Positions 16,946 through 22,752 of a stretch of DNA of 24,489 nucleotides are shown here, one piece after another (positions within the stretch are counted from its first letter, which is position 1; each line of letters starts with the position of its first letter). Position numbers and translations under genes: made by a program. Source of the DNA: Firmicutes bacterium UBA3930. GTDB taxonomy: Bacteria > Bacillota > Clostridia > Caldicoprobacterales > Caldicoprobacteraceae. The notes below the pieces were generated by a model. It was given only the letters and a program-made list of their open reading frames with translations, had not been told where the DNA came from and ran no database searches. The stretch spans positions 269,854 to 294,342 of the forward strand of contig DGEI01000013.1 in assembly GCA_002385885.1 (NCBI GenBank), given 5' to 3'.

Positions 16946-18415
16946 TCACCTCCAGTTAATAACCGGGCGCTTGATATGGTAATCGGTATTTTGTTCAAAA
17001 CCCAACGCTGCTTTTAGCAAAGTGCCCTCTTCAAAAGATCTTCCTATAAGCTGTATGCCAATTGGGAAACCGTTATTGTCAAAACCGCAGGGTATAGACA
17101 TAGCAGGCAGTCCAATAACGCTGGCCGGCGCCGTATATATATCAGTAAGGAAAGCATTAAGTGATTCATCGTCGTTTTGATTAGACTTTGAACCTGTTGC
17201 CGCACAGGTGGGCGAAATTATAATATCATATTTTTCAAAAGCTTTTTCAAACTCCTGTTTAATTATTGTCCTGGTCTTTAATGCCTTTAAATAGTACCGT
17301 TCGTAGTTATCTGCGCTCAACACATGATTGCCCAGCATAATTCTTAACTTTACCTGATCACCAAAGCCCTGGCTCCTTGACTTTTTATACATTTCATCCA
17401 GATCCTGTAATCCTTCCGCTTTATATCCAAATTTTATTCCATCGTACCTGCCTAAATTGGAGCTGGCTTCCGCTGAGAGTATAATGGAATAAGCAGCCGG
17501 CGCATATACTACACCTGGCAGCGATATTTCCTCAATAGTTGCTCCCAGATCCTCGAATACTTTCAAAGCGTTTCTGACAGCTTCAGCCACATGTTCATCC
17601 ATATAACTATCCAGGTACTCCCTGGGTATCCCGATACGCATTCCTTTAATACCAGGTTCATCTGCCGTCATGCCATCGTTAAAATTTGTCTGAACGGTCA
17701 TAGGATCTCTTACATCATGCCCTGATATCGCCTTCAGAATAATTGCACAATCCCGGACATCCTTGGCAATAACACCAACCTGGGCCAAAGAAGAAGCTGA
17801 CAATATGACACCATAGCGTGAAACCATACCATACGATGGTTTTAAACCCACCACTCCGCATAGAGCCGCACTTCGTCTTAATGAACCACCTGTATCGGCA
17901 GCCAGCGAATAAAACACCTCATCAGCAGCCACCGATGCAGCAGCGCCCCCACAGAAACTTCCGATATCACGGTTTATATCCCAGGGATTTCTGCTCTTAT
18001 GAAAATAAGACGTTTCGGTTGCTACTCCTAACGAAAACTCATCCATATTAAGCTTTCCGAGCAAAATCCCCTTTGATTCCCTAAGTTTGCCGGAAACTGC
18101 GGCTTCGTATTGAGGAACAAAGTTTTCCAGCATTTTAGAGGCACAGGTGGTTTTTATACCCGCGGTACAGATGTTGTCTTCCAGGCCAAACGGAATCCCG
18201 GCTATATCGGAGATGTTTTCATCCTGGTTTATAAGAGCATCTGTATTTTGGGCTTCTTCCAATGCTGAGCTATCTGTTAACGTTATAAAAGCTTTTACAT
18301 CCTGTTCAACCTGCTCTATTCGGTTTAGGACTGCCTGAGTAAGCTCATAAGAGGTAACTCTTTTCTTTTTTATTAAATCTGCTGCTTCGTGAACGGTCAA
18401 CTTATATGCTTCCAT
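16946..18415 (-). CDS. gatA: GatCAB amidotransferase subunit A with degenerate catalytic triad
   Basis: GatA normally hydrolyses glutamine and passes ammonia to GatB. This 489-residue protein aligns over its full length with GatA, and its numbering appears to coincide with that of Staphylococcus aureus GatA. The nucleophile Ser178 is present (ADTGGSLRR). The catalytic Lys79 is Glu (GLEDN instead of IKDN) and the cis-Ser154 is Phe (GSFCGG instead of GSSGG); both codons (GAA, TTC) are one base from the expected ones. The motif SSLDQ reads SSLAQ, and the two residues after GGSxR differ. Residues reported to bind glutamine (Tyr309, Arg358, Asp425) are retained. The frame is intact, so this is not a simple pseudogene. 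It lies between gatC and gatB with a gap of 23 bases from gatC. Confidence 0.9.
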   Translation of the reverse strand: MEAYKLTVHEAADLIKKKRVTSYELTQAVLNRIEQVEQDVKAFITLTDSSALEEAQNTDALINQDENISDIAGIPFGLEDNICTAGIKTTCASKMLENFVPQYEAAVSGKLRESKGILLGKLNMDEFSLGVATETSYFHKSRNPWDINRDIGSFCGGAAASVAADEVFYSLAADTGGSLRRSAALCGVVGLKPSYGMVSRYGVILSASSLAQVGVIAKDVRDCAIILKAISGHDVRDPMTVQTNFNDGMTADEPGIKGMRIGIPREYLDSYMDEHVAEAVRNALKVFEDLGATIEEISLPGVVYAPAAYSIILSAEASSNLGRYDGIKFGYKAEGLQDLDEMYKKSRSQGFGDQVKLRIMLGNHVLSADNYERYYLKALKTRTIIKQEFEKAFEKYDIIISPTCAATGSKSNQNDDESLNAFLTDIYTAPASVIGLPAMSIPCGFDNNGFPIGIQLIGRSFEEGTLLKAALGFEQNTDYHIKRPVINWR

Positions 18416-18438
18416 TTTACATCCTCCGTGTAATAAAA

Positions 18439-18726
18439 TTATTCAACCACCTTTGGCACACGAAAACATCCGGCTTCAACATCAGGAGCATTTTTAAGCA
18501 GTGTATCCCTGTCCATAGATGGCTGTACTATATCTTCACGTATAACATTCTTTATATCGAGCAAATATATAGTGGGGTCCACCCCTTCAGTATTCAGCTC
18601 GTCAAGCTTATCAGTAAGTTTCAATATTTTATCAGCTGTTCGCGCAAAATACTGTTTTTCCTGAGAATTCAATTCGAATTTCGCTGTTTCGGCCAAATAC
18701 TCTATATCGTTTACAGTCATTCCCAC
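18439..18726 (-). CDS. gatC: GatCAB amidotransferase subunit C
   Basis: GatC wraps around GatA and GatB and stabilises the complex. The 95 residues follow the family plan: N-terminal helices (VNDIEYLAETAKFEL), the linker with LDELNTEGVDPT, then DIKNVIREDIVQPSMDRD, and the diagnostic end GCFRVPKVVE. The start is either GTG 18726, seven bases after AAAGGGTG, or the ATG two codons later at 18720, 13 bases away; I kept the GTG for its spacing. It is the first gene of gatCAB and follows a promoter-like element by about 40 bases. Confidence 0.9.
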   Translation of the reverse strand: MGMTVNDIEYLAETAKFELNSQEKQYFARTADKILKLTDKLDELNTEGVDPTIYLLDIKNVIREDIVQPSMDRDTLLKNAPDVEAGCFRVPKVVE

Positions 18727-18769
18727 GGCTATACACCCTTTCTTCTAAATTAACCCTTTTCAATCCAAT

Positions 18770-18798
18770 ATTCTACCATTATAATTTAATTTATTCAA
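18770..18798 (-). promoter_or_regulatory. Putative promoter of gatCAB
   Basis: On the minus strand TTGAAT (18798-18793) and TAGAAT (18775-18770) are 17 bases apart, and the -10 is preceded by TGG (extended -10). The start point would be near 18763, about 37 bases before gatC. A perfect TATAAT also occurs a few bases upstream but has no -35 at a useful distance. The short leader leaves no room for a T-box. Confidence 0.6.
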
Positions 18799-19033
18799 AT
18801 TATTTTTGCTGTTTGGCATACAAGGCGAGTTGCACAGCAAAATGAGACAAGTAAAGAAGAAAGGGATTATGAAAGGGATTTTTTGAAGCGCTAATAAAGA
18901 AAATAAATAAGATAAGTACATTCAAATCAGTATACTGTGTTAAAAGGCAGAAAAAAATGAACACCATGCTCCGAAGATCATAGAAATGTTAAACGCAATG
19001 GCATAAAACCAACGCTTTATTACTTAATACAAA
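18799..19033. other. Gene-free intergenic stretch between gatC and the RCC1-like gene
   Basis: The whole gap from the gatC start to the RCC1-like gene stop is about 440 bases. It holds the gatC promoter at one end and the GC-rich hairpin at the other. Between them I find only a 9-base inverted repeat, TTTTGCTGT (18804-18812) and ACAGCAAAA (18834-18842), just upstream of the gatC -35. The short open frames of 8-15 codons lack ribosome binding sites. I see no tRNA, T-box or riboswitch. Confidence 0.5.
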
Positions 19034-19062
19034 GCCTGCCGGCATTAAGTTTGCCGGCAGGC
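19034..19062 (-). terminator. GC-rich hairpin after the lipoprotein/RCC1 operon
   Basis: Perfect 11-base arms GCCTGCCGGCA and TGCCGGCAGGC flank a seven-base loop, about 107 bases after the stop of the RCC1-like gene. The stem is very stable. On the minus strand it is followed by TTTGTATT, a short T-rich stretch, so it is likely an intrinsic terminator of the two-gene operon though the T-run is imperfect. Confidence 0.65.
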
Positions 19063-19168
19063 AAATTTCACTGGTTTTTTAAATGATACAGGCTATAACC
19101 GGTTATTTCCAAAAGTCCGGTTGACAACCATTAATAATCAGGCAGCATTTATTATCCTTATATAGAAT

Positions 19169-20533
19169 TTAGAATGCCGGCCCGATATTGTTCCATGAGG
19201 TAATCTCATCCAGCACTTTTTGGTTTTCCGCATCAGTGCCGCCTGCAATCCTGCCAGCCGCAACCATCGTTCCATCTATTTTCAGCCCGACGATGAAACC
19301 GGGTCCAACCGACAAAGTTGCAATATCCTCCCATGTTTCCGCATCTTTCTGCCCATGGCTGTCTCTTCCCGCCACAACAACCGTACCGTCGGCTTTCAAC
19401 CCTGCCGTATTACTATTGGAAGCGGATACCGCAATGATATTGGACCAGTCCTCCACATCGTTTTGGCCGGCTGAAGCCCTTCCTGCCGTTACTACAGTTC
19501 CGTCAACAAGCAGCCCCACAGCATGCCCGGTACCGATAGCTGCATCTTTAATGCCTATCCATCTGCTAATTCCTTTCATATCAGATAAGCTGCCGATGTA
19601 CCGGACAAATCCGGTATCCATTACTGCAATAATACCGCTCCATCCCGGACACAACTTAATCATGCCTTCTGATTTTCCGGGAATCTGTTCGTGGTGGTTC
19701 CTGCCTTCAGGACCCCCTGTTGCCACAATAGTACCGTCAACTTTTACACCTATTGTATCGGTTGCGGTATTACCTGCATATATTTCTACAATATCCGTCC
19801 AACCCTGTACATCGCATTGTCCGTTGTTATTGTACCCGGTGGCGACGACGGTACCGTCCGCCCGCAGCCCAACCGTATACTCAAATCCTGCAGCAACCGC
19901 AATGATATCCGTCCAGTCTTGTACATTGCATTGACCTTTGTCATTGTTTCCGGCGGCCATTACCCTGCCGTCTCTTCGCAGGGCAACCACATGGTTGCGC
20001 CCGGCCGCAATAACCTGTAGGTTCAAACGGGATATACCCTCAAAGTCCCGCAGCGATACCGCTGTATCATAAGCAACTCCAATTTCTCCCTTCTTAACTG
20101 CCTTACTATAAACTAATCGGATTTGATCCTTTGCTCCATCATATTCGATATCCAATAAGAATTGTTCCAGAGCATCCCTGTATGCTCCTTTGCTCGAGAG
20201 GGCAATTCCCCAGCGGAATCGGGCTTCACGACAGCGTTCAGAACTGTCCCGGTAGGATCCCAGCTCTGAAAACTCCTGTATTGCCTGTTCATAGAATCCC
20301 TCATCCAATTTGGCCTCCGCAGCACGATAGCGGGATTCCATCAACTTGTCTGTGCTGTCTTTATAATCCCCCAGAACGGCAAATGCTGCAGTTGCCTCAT
20401 CATACCTGCCTTCATTTAGCGCTGTAACGGCTTGGTTGTATCTTATATGCGGAATTATAACAGTTATTGCCATCACTGAGGCAGCAGCCATAACCAGCAG
20501 GACTATAATCGGAATTACTAATTTTTTTTTCAT
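19169..20533 (-). CDS. Membrane-anchored TPR-like / RCC1-like repeat protein
   Basis: A single N-terminal hydrophobic helix (about residues 4-29 after MKKK) would anchor or export this 454-residue protein. Residues 30-165 hold TPR-like units with the recurrent pattern of a short helix pair and the phrase LGDYKDS or LGSYRDSS (A-x-x-x-F-x-x-LG-x-Y-x-DS). From about 172 on there are RCC1-like blades, recognised by repeated VGLRADGTVVATG or similar (GLxxDGTVVxxG) alternating with W-x-(D/N)-I and Gly-rich turns, five or more copies, consistent with a beta-propeller. The start has AGGAT close before the ATG, three bases after the lipoprotein stop, so both are probably one operon. Function is unknown; a scaffold or ligand-binding role on the cell surface is an inference. 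Confidence 0.75.
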   Translation of the reverse strand: MKKKLVIPIIVLLVMAAASVMAITVIIPHIRYNQAVTALNEGRYDEATAAFAVLGDYKDSTDKLMESRYRAAEAKLDEGFYEQAIQEFSELGSYRDSSERCREARFRWGIALSSKGAYRDALEQFLLDIEYDGAKDQIRLVYSKAVKKGEIGVAYDTAVSLRDFEGISRLNLQVIAAGRNHVVALRRDGRVMAAGNNDKGQCNVQDWTDIIAVAAGFEYTVGLRADGTVVATGYNNNGQCDVQGWTDIVEIYAGNTATDTIGVKVDGTIVATGGPEGRNHHEQIPGKSEGMIKLCPGWSGIIAVMDTGFVRYIGSLSDMKGISRWIGIKDAAIGTGHAVGLLVDGTVVTAGRASAGQNDVEDWSNIIAVSASNSNTAGLKADGTVVVAGRDSHGQKDAETWEDIATLSVGPGFIVGLKIDGTMVAAGRIAGGTDAENQKVLDEITSWNNIGPAF

Positions 20534-20536
20534 ATC

Positions 20537-21424
20537 CTATTCATCCTCCGATGGAGTATATGTGAATGATATCTCTTCTCCATCTGAGGTAACTCCTGTG
20601 ACCGCATCCCCTTCTATCGCATACCACTCCTTACATTGTTTGGGAAAGTCGATTGATTCGTTACCGGTTAATGCCTTGGGCGGTTCTGATACCTGGGACA
20701 TGCCGACAACACCATCCGGGCCGCTTACTGCCAGCTGATAAACATAAGTTGAGCCATCGTCATCGATAACATATATTTGGCTGACATATCCAAAGGATGT
20801 TTTACGGTATTCGGAAGTTAAACTTTCCTTACCGTCTGCAAATGAAGTGCATTTTAGTGCGTCTGCTGCCTTGTCGTACTCTCCATGCAGCTCATAATTC
20901 AGGCCATCCTGACCCCGGTATTTAACACTGTATTGGTTTCCACTTTCACTATATTCAATATCCTCTGCTCCCAGGAAACCAAGCGCCGTGATAGCCGCCG
21001 CCTCTCCCAGACCAAAACTGCTTGCAGGAAGCATTGCTAAGTCTACCATTGATACACCAAGCAGAGACATTGAGGTAAATTCGGTACCGGGATTGTTTGC
21101 CAGTGCATCGGTCAGTTTGGTTATCAAGTCGCCTTTTGCCTGAATGTAAGCAGTATATGATTCCGATGCAGAGGCAGGCGCTCCAGGTATGTCTGAACCT
21201 TCATCCTGCTCAGGTATGTCTGAACCCTCATCCTGCTGTTGTTCCGTGTCTGTGTCTTCCTCTTCATCCTGCGGAGCCGTTACATCCGGTCTTTCTTCTT
21301 CGTCAGGCTTATCTTTGCCGGAAGCAGCGTTTCCACTGCAGCTGACAAGCAGCAGTACAAACAAAACCATGGCCGTCAATAGACTTATTAACTTAAAAAC
21401 TCTTATTTTTTTCAGTGAATACAT
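20537..21424 (-). CDS. Predicted lipoprotein of unknown function
   Basis: The 295-residue protein has a lipoprotein signal peptide: basic N-terminus (KKIRVFK), a hydrophobic stretch of about 15 residues, and a lipobox LVSC with the acylated Cys at 29. Then comes a linker of about 45 residues rich in Asp, Glu, Gln and Pro that contains a tandem repeat of nine residues (QDEGSDIPE type). The rest (about 82-295) looks like a compact domain with alternating strands (QYSVKYRGQDG, YELHGEYD, SQIYVIDDDGS, TYVYQLAVSG), which I do not recognise. AGGGGG precedes the ATG by about eight bases. It starts an apparent two-gene operon with the RCC1-like protein; a joint role at the cell surface is likely but unproven. 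Confidence 0.7.
   Translation of the reverse strand: MYSLKKIRVFKLISLLTAMVLFVLLLVSCSGNAASGKDKPDEEERPDVTAPQDEEEDTDTEQQQDEGSDIPEQDEGSDIPGAPASASESYTAYIQAKGDLITKLTDALANNPGTEFTSMSLLGVSMVDLAMLPASSFGLGEAAAITALGFLGAEDIEYSESGNQYSVKYRGQDGLNYELHGEYDKAADALKCTSFADGKESLTSEYRKTSFGYVSQIYVIDDDGSTYVYQLAVSGPDGVVGMSQVSEPPKALTGNESIDFPKQCKEWYAIEGDAVTGVTSDGEEISFTYTPSEDE
21184..21237 (-). repeat. 27-base tandem duplication inside the lipoprotein linker
   Basis: Two adjacent 27-base units differ at a single base and encode two copies of the nine-residue acidic unit in the linker after the lipid anchor. The frame is kept. It looks like a recent slippage duplication in a region free to vary in length. Confidence 0.85.
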
Positions 21425-21667
21425 AGAAATAACCCCCTTATTTTTTCTTTGTGCTTTTCAGACTTTTCCCGCGGCTTACATGAATTATAGTACTTCTCTT
21501 TTAAGCCATACTGTTCTTCTTTCCGTTCAATTTCTTTTAACCAAATAATTTTGATGGGAATGTGGTAAACGCCCCACATAAAATACCGGATATAAATATT
21601 CTATTCACCGATTTATTTTATTATAGTTGTAATATGCTTATATTCAGTAAGAATATTATTATTCAGT
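21425..21667 (-). promoter_or_regulatory. Upstream region of the lipoprotein operon
   Basis: This stretch between the regulator's terminator and the lipoprotein start has no gene. On the minus strand a TATAAT (21489-21484) lies about 60 bases before the ATG, but no convincing -35 sits 16-18 bases upstream, so an activator may be needed. Further up are a small inverted repeat ATGTGG/CCACAT (21560-21579) and two direct copies of ATTCAGTAA (plus-strand reading, 21642-21650 and 21661-21669) spaced 19 bases start to start. Any of these could be operator sites, but the evidence is weak. Confidence 0.4.
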
Positions 21668-21695
21668 AAAAAAACCAGGCCGTATCATGGCCTGG
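21668..21695 (-). terminator. Intrinsic terminator of the PAS/AraC regulator gene
   Basis: Read on the minus strand, arms CCAGGCC and GGCCTGG enclose a seven-base loop and are followed directly by seven T. This is a textbook rho-independent terminator, about 30 bases after the regulator's stop codon. It separates the regulator from the lipoprotein operon. Confidence 0.88.
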
Positions 21696-21724
21696 CATCT
21701 GTTTGCAGTTTTTTCTTTTGCAGT

Positions 21725-22474
21725 TTATTTGTTTTGGTTTTTTTTCCGGTATTCTGAAGGAGTCAGACCAACCTTTTCCCTGAACAATCTTGCAGAATGG
21801 CCGTTATAGCTCATATTGCATGCTGCAAATGCCTGGGAAATGGAGAGGTTGGTATCCAACAATATTTCCTTTAGCCTGCTTATTTTATAATTAATGTAAT
21901 ACTCATACGGAGTTATACCGGTATGTATTTTAAACAGTTTTGTAAAATGGGATTTGCTCAGGTATGCTGCCTTTGCTATTTTATCGGCGTCAAAAGGCTC
22001 CTTCCAATGGGTTTTTATGTATTGCTTGCCTCGTCCAATTTCTTCCTTGCCCACATATATATTTTTGAAGATGAAAACCGCTGCAAAGTACTCTACTCTG
22101 CCATTCTTTTCTACCAAAGGGAAACATGTAATATCTGTATTTATTAATTTCAGGTTTCTTTCAGTGACATTATAATATCGCAGCATATCCTCGTAAGATG
22201 CAGTGAAATCGGTAAGATATACGGTTTTTCCCGTCAGTACTTCCCTGACCTGATCAATAACGCCCAGTTTGCGCACTATGGGATCTTTGAACACATTATA
22301 CTTCCCAATGTGAGATTCCCTGCTTCTTATGCCAATCATCTCCAGTGCCGCATTATTTATCACTCTTGCTGTCCCGTCACGGGAAAAAATCTGAAGTGGA
22401 TAGGGAAAGGCTTCGAATAAATTCATCATATAATCGGGTATTCCTTTTTGAGTATTATCGTTATAATTACTCAT
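21725..22474 (-). CDS. PAS-domain AraC-family transcriptional regulator
   Basis: The roughly 249-residue protein has an N-terminal PAS-like sensor (about 15-135), seen in YPLQIFSRDGTARVINNAAL and the MIGI segment, and a C-terminal AraC double helix-turn-helix (about 145-245). The latter shows IAKAAYLSKSHFTKLFKIHTG (first HTH), then LKEILLDTNLSISQAF and the hallmark FREKVGLTPSEYRKK. The second HTH core reads CNMSYNGHSARLF, slightly unlike the usual GFxxxSYFSR. I chose ATG 22474 (MSNYND) because AGAGGT lies six bases upstream; in-frame ATGs at 22480 and 22501 fit less well. It has its own promoter and terminator. The ligand and target genes are unknown; the lipoprotein operon directly downstream is a candidate. 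Confidence 0.85.
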   Translation of the reverse strand: MSNYNDNTQKGIPDYMMNLFEAFPYPLQIFSRDGTARVINNAALEMIGIRSRESHIGKYNVFKDPIVRKLGVIDQVREVLTGKTVYLTDFTASYEDMLRYYNVTERNLKLINTDITCFPLVEKNGRVEYFAAVFIFKNIYVGKEEIGRGKQYIKTHWKEPFDADKIAKAAYLSKSHFTKLFKIHTGITPYEYYINYKISRLKEILLDTNLSISQAFAACNMSYNGHSARLFREKVGLTPSEYRKKNQNK

Positions 22475-22517
22475 GGACATACCTCTTTTCAATATATGCA
22501 TTTTCTTGTTTATTTAA

Positions 22518-22547
22518 ATTATATATTATCTTACAATTGTTTACAAT
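22518..22547 (-). promoter_or_regulatory. Promoter of the regulator gene with overlapping direct repeat
   Basis: On the minus strand TTGTAA (22546-22541) and a perfect TATAAT (22523-22518) are 17 bases apart. The -35 lies within a direct repeat: TTACAAT occurs on the plus strand at 22531-22537 and again at 22541-22547, exactly ten bases apart. Such a helical-phase repeat at a promoter is a plausible operator, for example for self-regulation by the AraC-type protein. Confidence 0.6.
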
Positions 22548-22701
22548 ACGTAAATTAGAAATTCTTGTTTGCATTGAAAGAAATAATCAGATTCCGCAGA
22601 TAGTTTTTATTCTTAAGTATTAATAAGGCCGGCTTCCCTTTCTCTCAACCGCTTTAACAAAGCAATGACATCCGGTTAACACCATGCTGCGATATTTATA
22701 T

Positions 22702-22736
22702 AAAAAAAAGAATGGGCTTTCGATATAAGCCCATTC
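22702..22736 (-). terminator. Intrinsic terminator of the amidase gene
   Basis: On the minus strand perfect ten-base arms GAATGGGCTT and AAGCCCATTC flank a seven-base loop, and eight T follow directly. It starts 16 bases after the amidase stop codon. A strong rho-independent terminator that closes the transcription unit coming from beyond the right edge. Confidence 0.92.
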
Positions 22737-22752
22737 ATAAAATACAGAAAGT

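Noticed and set aside
16946..18415. gatA as a frameshifted or truncated pseudogene
   Set aside because: The frame is continuous, the length is normal and most of the protein, including the glutamine-binding residues, is conserved; only the active-site residues differ.
18727..18800. T-box leader for gatCAB
   Set aside because: The leader from the predicted start point to gatC is only about 37 bases and contains no T-box sequence or antiterminator structure.
18842..18886. Short plus-strand peptide (14 codons) in the gap upstream of gatC
   Set aside because: No ribosome binding site, no similarity visible and an internal AAAGGGATT repeat that looks accidental.
19188..19934. Plus-strand open frame of about 248 codons opposite the RCC1-like gene
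   Set aside because: Its repetitive sequence is the mirror of the RCC1 repeats on the minus strand; no start signal or motif.
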